From Mycolicibacterium iranicum (GTDB taxonomy: Bacteria; Actinomycetota; Actinomycetes; Mycobacteriales; Mycobacteriaceae), in contig NZ_LQPC01000079.1 in the NCBI RefSeq assembly GCF_002101705.1, forward strand, positions 1-44,051: 44,051 nucleotides of DNA, written 5' to 3'. Positions 7,887 through 16,086 of the stretch are shown piece by piece (position 1 is the first letter of the stretch; each line of letters begins with the position of its first letter). The notes under the pieces are model-generated. The model saw only the letters and a list, made by a program, of their open reading frames with translations. It was not told the DNA's origin and did not search any database. The position numbers were made by a program, and so were the translations under genes.

Positions 7887-8800
7887 GCGCGGCACTCTGC
7901 CTGCTGGTCTATGGGGCAGCACTGGTGTGGATGGGGCCGCGACTTCTTTCCTGGCTGTCACGCGGTGGTGGAGCGCCTCGGTTGTCGGTCGTGCTGTGGT
8001 TGGTGACCATTGTGATCGCTATTGCCGCGTGGCTCGTTGGCGCGGTCGGCATGCTTGCTGAAGTTTTTGGCCCCCACCCCGCCGGCCCTTTGCGCTATTG
8101 CATGGACGCACTGCTGGCGCTCAACCATCTGGGGTGGGCCGGCCACGTTGCCATCATCGTGGCCTGCGCTGCCGCATTGATCGCGACGTCAGTGGTGGCG
8201 CGCCGGTCGCTGGTCGCGGTCCGTCGATTCTGGCGGCGCAGCCGGGAGCATGCGCACGCCGCGCACATCCTCGGGTCGCCGTCGACACATCCGGGAGTTG
8301 TCGTGCTCCAGGAGCGAAGCGCGGCCGCATATTGCGTCGTGGGACGTCCGGACGCGATCGTAGTGACCAGCGCAGCGATGTCGACACTGAACGAGGCAGA
8401 GCTGGCGGCAGTGCTGGCCCACGAGCGTGCCCACCTGGCGGGCCGTCATCCTCAGCTCATGATGGCATTACGAGCATTGGCAACCTCGATGCCGAGATTC
8501 CCGTTGCTTCCCAACGCCGTTGCAGTGGTAGGTCGGTTGCTCGAGATGTGTGCCGACGATACGGCGGCGCGCCGTCACGGACGTGAGACTGTTCTGGATG
8601 GCTTGATTGCTCTCGCGGGAGCCCCTCGAACTGCAGACGGCGCGCTCGGAGCGGCCGACACTGCCGTGCTAGCCAGGGCTGAGCGTCTCGCCGTGCCGGC
8701 CGTAGCCGGCGCCCTCCTGCGCGAGCGAATCGCAACGATCTCAGCCCTGGCGGCGGTGGTCCTCGCCCCAGTGCTCATCGCCGTCATCTGTCATTCCTGA
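7883..8800 (+). CDS. M56-family (BlaR1-like) membrane metallopeptidase 2
   Basis: A 305-residue paralogue of the first peptidase with the same helix layout. The zinc motif is HERAH in AVLAHERAHLAGRHPQ and the third ligand lies in EMCADDTAARRHG. The AAYCVVGRPDAIVVT stretch before the zinc helix is shared with the other two copies. No extracellular ligand-binding domain follows the last helix. It is the second gene of a blaI-M56 operon and its end overlaps the convergent small membrane protein gene by 10 bases. Confidence 0.9.
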   Translation: MSAALCLLVYGAALVWMGPRLLSWLSRGGGAPRLSVVLWLVTIVIAIAAWLVGAVGMLAEVFGPHPAGPLRYCMDALLALNHLGWAGHVAIIVACAAALIATSVVARRSLVAVRRFWRRSREHAHAAHILGSPSTHPGVVVLQERSAAAYCVVGRPDAIVVTSAAMSTLNEAELAAVLAHERAHLAGRHPQLMMALRALATSMPRFPLLPNAVAVVGRLLEMCADDTAARRHGRETVLDGLIALAGAPRTADGALGAADTAVLARAERLAVPAVAGALLRERIATISALAAVVLAPVLIAVICHS

Positions 8801-9054
8801 GTGGTCGAATGGCGCCCGCCAGAGGCGTTATGCCGAATGAGGAGTGTGGCGATGAGCGCGAGCCCCCCGACGGCGCCGACGAAGATCCACAACGCCGGCA
8901 GCGATTCGCTGCGGTTCTCCGACGTATGGGAGTCGTCGTAGGAATGAGTTGTCGGAGCGGCGGGCTGCGAGGTCTGCGCTACTGCGATTGATGGCACGCT
9001 GATGGCTAGGCATGCGACTGCGGCGGCGGCCGCCAGCCAACGCTGGAATCTCAT
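8791..9054 (-). CDS. Small exported membrane protein coupled to ctaE
   Basis: An 87-residue protein with an N-terminal signal (MRFQRWLAAAAAVACLAISV), a short Ser/Thr/His-rich segment outside the membrane, and one C-terminal helix (LWIFVGAVGGLALIATLL) ending in a basic tail. Its ATG overlaps the ctaE stop codon (ATGA), so the two are translationally coupled. I do not recognise a family. The arrangement suggests an accessory subunit or assembly helper of the oxidase encoded nearby, which is inference from position only. Confidence 0.65.
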   Translation of the reverse strand: MRFQRWLAAAAAVACLAISVPSIAVAQTSQPAAPTTHSYDDSHTSENRSESLPALWIFVGAVGGLALIATLLIRHNASGGRHSTTQE

Positions 9055-9644
9055 CTCACGAAGTAGATGACAGCGAAAAGGGCGATCCACACGACGTCCA
9101 CGAAATGCCAGTAGTAGGACACGACGATCGCTGACGTCGCCTGGGCGGGCGTGAATTTGCTCATCTTGGTGCGCGCCAGCAGCATGACGAAGGCGATCAG
9201 ACCGCCGATGACGTGGAGACCGTGGAAACCGGTGGTCAGATAAAAGACTGACCCGTAGGCGCTGCTCGCGATTGTCGTGCCCTCTTCGACGAGCTTGAAG
9301 TACTCGTAGCCTTGGCCGAGCACGAAGAACAGGCCCATGAAGAATGTGACCGTGTACCACCGGCGTAATCCGAAGACGTCGCCTCGCTCGGCTGCGAATA
9401 CCCCCATCTGACAGGTGAACGACGAGGCGATCAGAACGAGAGTCACCGGCACTGCCAGAGTGAGGTTCAACTCAGTCGGAGGCGGTGGCCACTCCTCGGC
9501 CTGAGCCCTGGCGGTGAAGTACATCGCGAACAAGCCGGCAAAGAACATCAACTCGCTCGAAAGCCACACGATGGTGCCGATGCTCACCATGTTGGGACGA
9601 TTGAGCGAGTGCACCCGCGAGGTGATCGCAGTACCAGTTGCCAT
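9051..9644 (-). CDS. ctaE: Cytochrome c oxidase subunit III
   Basis: A 197-residue protein with five to six membrane helices, matching the size of the short actinobacterial CtaE. Family hallmarks are WLSSELMFFAGLFAMYF near the N-terminus, GQGYEYFKL, TGFHGLHVIGG and the C-terminal SYYWHFVDVVWIALFAVIYF. Subunit III stabilises proton uptake in the aa3 oxidase. In M. tuberculosis ctaE lies next to qcrCAB; here it is separated from the bc1 genes and starts near the tandem operator at 9671-9706, implying BlaI-type control of an oxidase part. Confidence 0.95.
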   Translation of the reverse strand: MATGTAITSRVHSLNRPNMVSIGTIVWLSSELMFFAGLFAMYFTARAQAEEWPPPPTELNLTLAVPVTLVLIASSFTCQMGVFAAERGDVFGLRRWYTVTFFMGLFFVLGQGYEYFKLVEEGTTIASSAYGSVFYLTTGFHGLHVIGGLIAFVMLLARTKMSKFTPAQATSAIVVSYYWHFVDVVWIALFAVIYFVR

Positions 9645-9670
9645 CGTCCGCCTCTTGCTCGATCAGCTTA

Positions 9671-9706
9671 TCTACGTACTAACTCAGTACTATCTGAGAT
9701 AGTAAG
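9671..9706. promoter_or_regulatory. Tandem BlaI-type operators between ctaE and a hypothetical gene
   Basis: TAC 9673-9675 with GTA 9687-9689 and TAC 9688-9690 with GTA 9702-9704, sharing GTAC at 9687-9690 and offset by 15 bp. It lies 27 bases before ctaE (minus) and 33 bases before the gene at 9739 (plus), so it can repress both directions. Confidence 0.85.
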
Positions 9707-9738
9707 GCATTGGTGCTAGCGGGTCTGCCGGAGGCTGA

Positions 9739-10269
9739 ATGCGCGAGGAGTTTGCACTCGCCGAATTGATGTGGGAGGTCGCTGACTCATGTCTATCGGA
9801 TACCGAGCGTTCAACGATGTGTGTGGCACTCAACGCTTCGGAGTCGGTCCATGTCATTCTCGCGTCAGTGCGCGCCTTGGTGCGGTGTCGGATACCGCTG
9901 CCGCGGAATCTATTTGACGAGTTTCACGAGTGGTTCGTTACTTCGCCGCCATTGGATCCGTGCGACCCGTGGATGCCCGTGTGGTTGGAGCTCCACCTGG
10001 CCGCAATGGACCTGCGCTGTGCCGACTACACGATGGAACTCGGGGGCTATGGGCGGGAAACGTTGTGCTATTTCATCCTCGATGACGCCGGCGCCGCGGA
10101 CGCGCCGCACGGCAAGCAGGCAGAGGTCTTACGTCAATGGCTTGGTGCTCACAGGCCAAGTCCGGCACTGCGCGCCGATCTCGTTTCTAGTGGATTTGGA
10201 TATCTGCTCGACGGCTGGCGCAGGCCATCTTCGGACGACTCAGGACTCCGCGGTGAGGCGTTGGAGTAA
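9739..10269 (+). CDS. Uncharacterised soluble protein in the operator-linked set
   Basis: A 176-residue protein beginning at ATG 9739 with GGAGG five bases before it. It has no signal peptide or membrane helix. It is acidic, rich in Leu/Trp, and contains a DPCDPWMPVWLELHLAAMDL segment. I do not recognise a domain. It diverges from ctaE across a tandem operator, and its 3' end overlaps the convergent TlpA-like gene by about 30 bases. The clean ribosome site and codon usage support a real gene. Confidence 0.65.
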   Translation: MREEFALAELMWEVADSCLSDTERSTMCVALNASESVHVILASVRALVRCRIPLPRNLFDEFHEWFVTSPPLDPCDPWMPVWLELHLAAMDLRCADYTMELGGYGRETLCYFILDDAGAADAPHGKQAEVLRQWLGAHRPSPALRADLVSSGFGYLLDGWRRPSSDDSGLRGEALE

Positions 10270-10836
10270 GGGCCGCAGATCCTCGGCAAGTACCGCCGTC
10301 AAGTACACCGCAGCCACCCGATGTTGTCTGTCGAGGACGACGGTGGTCGGCACGACGCTGGTCGGATAGCGGCGCCCAAACGCGATGAGTGAGCGCATCT
10401 CGGGATCGAATATCGATGGGTACGTCACATTGCGATCGGTGACGAAATCGCGTGCCGATTCACGGTTGTCGCGAACATTGATCCCGAGAAATTGAACGCC
10501 ACGTCTCTGGAACTCGGCGTGGACGGTCTCCAGTTCCGGTGTCTCCGTGCGGCAGGGTGCGCACCACGACCCCCACACGTTGATCACGACGATGTCGCCG
10601 GCGAAGTCGGCCACGCTGACAGTGGCGTCGTTCATCAAGTCGGGACCGGACATTGCGCCAATGGATCCACGGTCCGTCGGCGGGTCGTAGAACAACACGG
10701 TTTTTCCGCCGGGCGAGACGAAGTCGAAGCTTCCGCTACCCGGCGATGTCTGTCCGGACTCCGTGCACGCGGCAAGCACCACGGTGGTGACAGCCGCGGC
10801 GAAGAGGGTTCGGAATGGGCGTGGAAGCGAGAGCAT
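10240..10836 (-). CDS. TlpA/ResA-like thioredoxin-fold lipoprotein
   Basis: A 198-residue lipoprotein: the signal ends in the lipobox VLAAC (Cys about 24), followed by a Ser/Gly linker and a thioredoxin fold with the active site WGSWCAPC (CxxC at about 91-94) and the cis-proline in SVVPTTVVL. Such proteins reduce apocytochrome c cysteines or copper sites of oxidase subunit II. It recalls M. tuberculosis Rv0526, which sits with ccdA, resB and ccsA; here ccdA-resB are 9 kb away. It diverges from ctaD over the operator at 10887-10908. Confidence 0.88.
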   Translation of the reverse strand: MLSLPRPFRTLFAAAVTTVVLAACTESGQTSPGSGSFDFVSPGGKTVLFYDPPTDRGSIGAMSGPDLMNDATVSVADFAGDIVVINVWGSWCAPCRTETPELETVHAEFQRRGVQFLGINVRDNRESARDFVTDRNVTYPSIFDPEMRSLIAFGRRYPTSVVPTTVVLDRQHRVAAVYLTAVLAEDLRPLLQRLTAES

Positions 10837-10886
10837 CCATCTCCTGTATCCATCTGACGATAGGGGCTTTCAACCCCAGACGTTTA

Positions 10887-10908
10887 TCTACTAAGCTCGA
10901 TAGTAGAT
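10887..10908. promoter_or_regulatory. BlaI-type operator between tlpA-like and ctaD
   Basis: ATCTACTA / TAGTAGAT arms in a near-perfect dyad (core TAC 10889-10891, GTA 10903-10905). It is about 51 bases from the TlpA-like start and about 43 bases from the preferred ctaD start, a shared divergent control region. Confidence 0.88.
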
Positions 10909-10950
10909 GGACGGGCTGTGAATACCCGGCCCGTAGCTCTGGAGGTCGGT

Positions 10951-12696
10951 GTGGCACTGGATGTCTCCGCTATCGGTGAGCTTGAGGCCCGGCGTCCGTT
11001 CCCGGCGCGGATCGGCCCCAAGGGCAACTTGATCTACAAGCTGATCACGACCACCGATCACAAGCTGATCGGCATGATGTATTGCGTCGCGTGCTTTGCG
11101 TTCTTCCTCATCGGTGGGTTGATGGCGCTGTTCATGCGCACGGAGCTCGCTTCTCCCGGCTTGCAGTTCTTGTCGAACGAGCAGTTCAACCAGTTGTTCA
11201 CGATGCACGGCACGGTGATGCTGCTGTTCTATGCCACCCCGATCGTGTTCGGGTTCGCGAACCTGGTGTTGCCGCTGCAGATCGGCGCTCCGGACGTGGC
11301 GTTCCCGCGGCTGAACGCCTTCTCGTTCTGGCTGTTCCTGTTCGGTGCGTTGATCGCCACCGCGGGCTTCGTCACCCCTGGTGGTGCTGCCGACTTCGGC
11401 TGGACCGCCTACTCGCCGCTGACGGACGCGATCCACTCGCCGGGTGCGGGTGCTGACCTGTGGATCATGGGTCTGGCCGTCGGTGGTCTGGGCACCATCC
11501 TCGGGGCGGTGAACATGATCACGACCGTGGTCTGCATGCGGGCTCCCGGTATGACGATGTTCCGGATGCCGATCTTCACCTGGAACATCCTGGTGACGTC
11601 GATCCTGGTGCTGTTGGCCTTTCCCATCTTGACGGCGGCCTTATTTGGCCTGGCCGCCGACCGCCATCTCGGCGCCCACGTCTATGACCCCGCCAATGGC
11701 GGTGTGCTGTTGTGGCAGCACTTGTTCTGGTTCTTCGGGCACCCCGAGGTGTACATCATCGCGTTGCCGTTCTTCGGCATCGTGAGTGAGATCTTCCCGG
11801 TGTTCAGCCGCAAGCCGATCTTCGGCTACACGACGCTGATCTACGCGACGCTGGGCATCGCGGCGCTGTCGGTGGCGGTGTGGGCGCACCACATGTACGC
11901 CACCGGTGCGGTGCTGTTGCCGTTCTTTTCGTTCATGACGTTCCTGATCGCCGTGCCCACGGGTATCAAGTTCTTTAACTGGATAGGCACGATGTGGAAG
12001 GGGCAGTTGACGTTCGAGACACCGATGCTGTTCTCGGTCGGCTTCATCATCACCTTCTTGTTGGGCGGTCTGTCCGGCGTGCTGCTGGCGAGTCCGCCGT
12101 TGGATTTCCAGGTGACGGATTCGTATTTCGTTGTGGCCCATTTTCATTACGTGCTCTTCGGCACCATCGTGTTCGCCACCTATGCGGGCATCTACTTCTG
12201 GTTCCCGAAGATGACGGGCCGGCTGCTCGACGAACGCCTGGGCAAGGTGCACTTCTGGCTGACGTTCATCGGCTTCCACACCACGTTCCTGGTGCAGCAC
12301 TGGCTCGGCAATGAGGGGATGCCCCGGCGCTATGCGGACTACCTGCCCACCGATGGGTTCACCACGCTGAACATCATCTCGACGATCGGTGCTTTCATCC
12401 TGGGTGCGTCGACGCTGCCGTTCCTGTGGAATGTGTTCAAGAGCTGGCGCTACGGCGAGGTCGTCACGGTCGACGACCCCTGGGGCTTCGGCAACTCGCT
12501 GGAGTGGGCCACCAGCTGCCCACCGCCGCGGCACAACTTCACCGAGCTGCCCCGGATCCGTTCGGAGCGTCCGGCATTTGAGCTGCACTACCCGCACATG
12601 ATCGAGCGGATGCGTCGAGAAGCGCACGTCGGCCGTGCCCACGGACCCGAAGACGGCGACGTGACGAGGATCGACGACGTCGAAGTCCGAAGCTGA
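10951..12696 (+). CDS. ctaD: Cytochrome c oxidase subunit I (aa3 type)
   Basis: A 581-residue, twelve-helix catalytic subunit that reduces oxygen and pumps protons. GTG 10951 is chosen because GGAGG at 10941-10945 precedes it and the N-terminus then matches actinobacterial CtaD; GTG 10918 is an alternative. Visible ligands include the low-spin haem histidine in MHGTVMLLF, the CuB histidine and cross-linked Tyr in GHPEVYIIALP, the CuB pair in WAHHMYATG, and the haem histidines in VAHFHYVLFG. It looks very close to the chromosomal M. tuberculosis CtaD. Subunit II (ctaC) is not in the window, so this copy would need the chromosomal partner. Confidence 0.97.
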   Translation: MALDVSAIGELEARRPFPARIGPKGNLIYKLITTTDHKLIGMMYCVACFAFFLIGGLMALFMRTELASPGLQFLSNEQFNQLFTMHGTVMLLFYATPIVFGFANLVLPLQIGAPDVAFPRLNAFSFWLFLFGALIATAGFVTPGGAADFGWTAYSPLTDAIHSPGAGADLWIMGLAVGGLGTILGAVNMITTVVCMRAPGMTMFRMPIFTWNILVTSILVLLAFPILTAALFGLAADRHLGAHVYDPANGGVLLWQHLFWFFGHPEVYIIALPFFGIVSEIFPVFSRKPIFGYTTLIYATLGIAALSVAVWAHHMYATGAVLLPFFSFMTFLIAVPTGIKFFNWIGTMWKGQLTFETPMLFSVGFIITFLLGGLSGVLLASPPLDFQVTDSYFVVAHFHYVLFGTIVFATYAGIYFWFPKMTGRLLDERLGKVHFWLTFIGFHTTFLVQHWLGNEGMPRRYADYLPTDGFTTLNIISTIGAFILGASTLPFLWNVFKSWRYGEVVTVDDPWGFGNSLEWATSCPPPRHNFTELPRIRSERPAFELHYPHMIERMRREAHVGRAHGPEDGDVTRIDDVEVRS

Positions 12697-12733
12697 CCGG
12701 GTCGGACAAACAGGCGTGTGCCCCGCTAACGAG

Positions 12734-12764
12734 CGCATAGACATATGCGCATATATGCATGTAT
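12734..12764. promoter_or_regulatory. AT-rich palindromic operator, ArsR/SmtB-like
   Basis: A run containing ATAGACATATGCG, the perfect palindrome ATATGCGCATAT (12743-12754) and ATGCAT. The ATAGACATATGCG core recurs at 22198-22211 before another metal-linked operon. Dyads of this kind are typical of ArsR/SmtB repressors; the ArsR gene at 18215-18589 is the only such regulator here. Confidence 0.55.
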
Positions 12765-12797
12765 TGTGGGTTCGGTGACCGTGACGGGAGGTGTCGG

Positions 12798-13509
12798 GTG
12801 AGCGGCTTCGAGCATGCAGACGCGAAGGCCGTCGTCATTTTCGCCGACATGTCAGGCTACACCGCACTCAACCGAGGTCCATGGGGATCACCGCGCTGCG
12901 GAACTGGCAGATCAATTCGGCTCCATCGCGACGGAAGTCCTGGGCCCTGGCGATGCTCTCATCAAAACCATCGGCGATGCCGTCATGGTGACAGCGCCGG
13001 ATGCCCACGCGGCTCTTGCCTATCTCACTCGTCTCGGCGAGGCGGCCCGTCGCACTCCCGGCTTCCCGTTGGTACGTGCCGGCCTCAGCGAAGGCCCGGT
13101 GATTTGGCGCCGCGGTGACATCTTTGGTGCCACGGTGAATACCGCAGCGCGCTTGGCTGGACTCGCCCACGGCGGACAAGTCGCGACGACACGCGACGTC
13201 GCCTCGCGTGCCTGTGTGCCTGCTGACCTCGTGAGGGACATCGGCTCGACCACCATCCGTAATGTGCGTGCGCCCGTCGATGTCGTCATCATCGACTCAG
13301 GGTCCAGCCACCAAGATCACGTCGACCCGGTCTGCCGCGTACACCTTTCGGCTGACGCCAGGCATTCAGCGGCGACGCATGAGGACCGCTTGTACTGGTT
13401 CTGTTCCCCGCTCTGTGCTGAGCAGTTTGTCCGGCGGCCGCAAACGTATGTGCCCGAGGGAGCTGCCGTCTCGGCCCTGCGTGACAACGCCGAATCTCCG
13501 TGTTGCTGA
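12798..13509 (+). pseudogene. Class III nucleotide cyclase-like domain fused to a YHS metal-binding domain, frameshifted
   Basis: Translation starts at GTG 12798 after GGGAGG and reads into FADMSGYTAL, the metal-binding start of a class III adenylate/guanylate cyclase domain. It must then shift by one base around 12869-12871 (an extra A in CTCAACC) to continue with TEVHGDHRAAELADQF, IKTIGDAVMV and FGATVNTAARLAG. The C-terminus is a YHS-type domain: DPVCRVHL, then WFCSPLCAEQFVRRPQTYV, with a final CC. A cyclase domain joined to a YHS module, which in known cases binds copper or other soft metals, suggests metal-dependent signalling. Whether the shift is real, programmed or a sequencing error cannot be judged here. 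The AT-rich motif at 12734-12764 lies just upstream. Confidence 0.72.
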
Positions 13510-13577
13510 AACACCGCTGATCTTATCGACACACCGCGGTTGCGCCGCCGCTCACGGTGTTGTCCGTGCTACACCTA

Positions 13578-13598
13578 CCTACGTACTGAAGCAGTAGA
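13578..13598. promoter_or_regulatory. BlaI-type operator of the beta-lactamase-fold gene
   Basis: CTAC-GTACTGAAGCA-GTAGA with core TAC 13580-13582 and GTA 13594-13596. It ends 15 bases before the first candidate start codon. Its right inner arm is less symmetric than others but the spacing is exact. Confidence 0.75.
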
Positions 13599-13613
13599 AG
13601 CGATGACAGGTCG

Positions 13614-14486
13614 GTGGCGTCGCGGCTGGAATCGAGTGGTGTAGTGGCTCAATCGTTCTGCTGGAGGTTGTTGGCGACCGTCGTCGCCGTGAGTGGATCC
13701 CTGACCGTGACCGCCGGTGTCCAGGCTCAGCCCGACACGAGCTCGTCCTGTGCCTCCGTTGATGTCCAATGTGTGTTGCGTGATCGCTTCGCCGCCGCTG
13801 AGCGATACATCGCCACCCGGCCAGGAACAGTAGGATTTGTCCTCCGGGATCGCGCGACGGGGGCTCGATATCGCAATGCCGAGGCCGGCACGCCGATCTG
13901 GACCGCGTCGACGATCAAGCTTGCGATGGTCGCTGACCTTCTTTCGCGCGAACAGGCTGGTGCCCTTCGCCTGCCCGCCGCCGACCGGCAGCAGATGGCC
14001 GACATGCTGCGCAGTTCTGATAACGCTGCGGCTGACGCGCTGTGGTCTCGCTACGGTGGTTCGATACAGGTGTTCAACACCAATTTCGCGCGCTATGGCA
14101 TGCCAAACGTGCGACCACAGCCTGGTTTTGGTGATGTCTATCCGTACTGGGGATATCAGAAGGCAACTGCCGACGATTTCGACGGACTGATGAACTACGT
14201 CCTGACCAAGCTCACACCGGCGAACGCAGCCGCCGTCGTCGCCGAGATGCAACGCGTCGTCGGTGATCAGCAGTGGGGAGTGTGGGGAGCGGGAAAGGCC
14301 ATGAATCCCGGGAGTAAGAACGGCTGGTCCCAGGAGGAAGGTGGATGGGTCGTCAACTCCGTTGGCTTCGCCGGACCACAGCAGCGATACACGTTGGCCA
14401 TCATGAACTCACTCGGCGGCGAGGGCGGATACGAGGACGGGGTCACTACGACCACCGAACTCAGCCGAATTCTCTTGAGTCTTTAA
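13614..14486 (+). CDS. Class A beta-lactamase-fold secreted serine hydrolase
   Basis: About 290 residues from GTG 13614 (GTG 13644 would also leave a full signal peptide; neither has a strong ribosome site). A signal peptide precedes the mature domain. Active-site motifs are the nucleophile and lysine in ASTIKLAMV (SxxK), SDN in SSDNAAADALW, and KNG in place of KTG. In the region of the omega loop I see PYWGYQKATADDFDG and no ExxLN, so the deacylating glutamate of true class A enzymes appears absent. It could be a slow or non-hydrolysing acyl-binding protein, a D,D-peptidase-like enzyme, or a divergent beta-lactamase. Position behind a BlaI-type operator matches the textbook role of BlaI. Confidence 0.8.
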   Translation: MASRLESSGVVAQSFCWRLLATVVAVSGSLTVTAGVQAQPDTSSSCASVDVQCVLRDRFAAAERYIATRPGTVGFVLRDRATGARYRNAEAGTPIWTASTIKLAMVADLLSREQAGALRLPAADRQQMADMLRSSDNAAADALWSRYGGSIQVFNTNFARYGMPNVRPQPGFGDVYPYWGYQKATADDFDGLMNYVLTKLTPANAAAVVAEMQRVVGDQQWGVWGAGKAMNPGSKNGWSQEEGGWVVNSVGFAGPQQRYTLAIMNSLGGEGGYEDGVTTTTELSRILLSL

Positions 14487-14517
14487 ACGGATCAGACGGG
14501 CGCCGCCATAGCGCCGA

Positions 14518-16062
14518 CTACGACCCGCTCAGTTCCCGCCGATAGGGATCAAGGAGTTGGTCTACTGGCGCATAGTCATCGGTGAGCACCCGGGCATTAC
14601 CGATCCACGTCGAGAGTTCGGCACCAGCTGTCGTGATCCACTGCGTCTGGCGGGTGTCCAAGATGCTCTGTATCGCGCGACGGTCCACGGGGCGATCAGA
14701 GGCCACTACGACCACATTCCCGCCGTTGGGTTCCGCCGAATTCATGCCGATGTCGTTGGGTTCACCGCTGAGGACGACATGGTCGAAAACCTCTGTGAGT
14801 GTGGCAACTTCAGCGCGGGCGAATGCCATGCTGCCGTAGTCGATAAGGTTTGCGACGTAGATGCCATCCTGCTTGAGGACCCGGCGTACGTCGGCAAGCG
14901 CCTCCACAGTAGTCAGATGCCACGGCACACTGACGCCGCCGAAGGCGTCACCGACGATCAGATCGCGGCTGTCGTCGGCAAGTTGTGCCAGCCCGCGCCT
15001 ACCGTCCTCGACGCGGACCTCAATACCCGAGTCGGAAACCAATCCCAGCTGTTCGCGATCGATGTTCACCACACCACCGTCGATTTCCGAGACGAGGCTC
15101 TGGGTTCCCGGCCGTGAGTCGGCGAGGTACCGCGGGAATGTTAACCCGCCCCCACCGAGGTGGTGGGCCTGAAGCGGCTCGCCTGCCGGGAAGGCCCCGT
15201 CGACAACCGCTGCGAAGGCGCGGATGTACAGGAACTTCAACAGTGTCGGGTCCAGTACATCGACGTAGGAGTGACGCGCACCGTCGAGGACGAGCGTGCG
15301 GCCAGTGTTTCGTTCGGAGTCGGAAAGAACCCGGGCGCAATGGTATTTGGTCTCCACATCGCATCCGCCAGGAGCCGTATAGCCGGCCAGTCCGGCGCCG
15401 AAGACAGCGATGGTGAGCACGATGGCGGTCCTGGTGTTCCAGCGGCGTAGGCGCCATTCGATGAGAATGCCACCGAGAACCAGCAGGAGGCCGAGCCCGA
15501 TGAGAATGACACTGACTGGCACTCGCGAAATGAACACGAACCCCGTGAGGACGGTGCCCGCGATAGCGCCCATCGTGCCTAGTCCGGAGAGTTGTCCCAC
15601 GACGGTCCCGGTCTGCGCCAGGGTGAGCAGGCGCATCTTGGTCACCATCGGAGTCACCGCGGACAGCAGAGCGCCGGGCACCAGGATCGCCAGCGCAGCG
15701 ACGAGCAGCAGCGTCGGAGGCGCCCATTCGGCCGCCATCCGAATTCCGGCCGGCGTGAACGCCACCACGGCGCCGGATACTCCCAGAGACAACCCGAGGT
15801 AGCGGCGAGGATCGCCGCGGTCAGCAAGCCGTCCTCCTGCCCAGGAGCCGAGAGCAATTGCTGCCAAAGCGATCCCGATAACCAGTGTGCTGGTCTCCAG
15901 CGTCAGCCCCAGGTAGGGCGCCAGCAACCGCAGCGCGGTGATCTCGACGACGAGCACCGCGGCCGACGAGGCGAATACAAGGACCGCCGCAGTCCGCGCA
16001 CCGATGCCGGGTAGTGCCGCAGAGGAAGGAAGGTTAGCGCGATCGGGGTCGGGATCGTTCAC
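14518..16062 (-). CDS. Membrane protein fused to a spermidine synthase-like domain
   Basis: A 514-residue protein from GTG 16062. The first half carries about seven or eight hydrophobic helices (LVFASSAAVLVVEITALRLL onwards) and the second half a Rossmann domain with LGGGGLTFPRYL, EIDGGVVNIDRE and the acidic motif VGDAFGGVSVPWHL. This is the layout of fused MFS/polyamine-aminopropyltransferase proteins common in actinobacteria. Whether it makes a polyamine is unknown; the DAFGG in place of the usual catalytic DAF/DSTD pattern suggests a changed substrate. It is convergent with the beta-lactamase-fold gene and lies 24 bases downstream of the P-type ATPase gene, probably in the same transcript. 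Confidence 0.8.
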   Translation of the reverse strand: MNDPDPDRANLPSSAALPGIGARTAAVLVFASSAAVLVVEITALRLLAPYLGLTLETSTLVIGIALAAIALGSWAGGRLADRGDPRRYLGLSLGVSGAVVAFTPAGIRMAAEWAPPTLLLVAALAILVPGALLSAVTPMVTKMRLLTLAQTGTVVGQLSGLGTMGAIAGTVLTGFVFISRVPVSVILIGLGLLLVLGGILIEWRLRRWNTRTAIVLTIAVFGAGLAGYTAPGGCDVETKYHCARVLSDSERNTGRTLVLDGARHSYVDVLDPTLLKFLYIRAFAAVVDGAFPAGEPLQAHHLGGGGLTFPRYLADSRPGTQSLVSEIDGGVVNIDREQLGLVSDSGIEVRVEDGRRGLAQLADDSRDLIVGDAFGGVSVPWHLTTVEALADVRRVLKQDGIYVANLIDYGSMAFARAEVATLTEVFDHVVLSGEPNDIGMNSAEPNGGNVVVVASDRPVDRRAIQSILDTRQTQWITTAGAELSTWIGNARVLTDDYAPVDQLLDPYRRELSGS

Positions 16063-16086
16063 GGCGTCAACGTCGGCATTTTTTCG

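Noticed and set aside
9671..9706. Repeated TAC/GTA arrays as a CRISPR or iteron cluster
   Set aside because: Only two to three overlapping units occur at any place and they lie in divergent promoters, which fits operators and not arrays or an origin.
11641..12744. Long minus-strand frame opposite ctaD
   Set aside because: It lies wholly antisense to a highly conserved oxidase gene and reads as low-complexity Arg/His/Gln sequence.
14499..14515. Short GC hairpin as a terminator between the beta-lactamase-fold and spermidine-synthase-like genes
   Set aside because: The stem is only five base pairs and has no T run; too weak to call.
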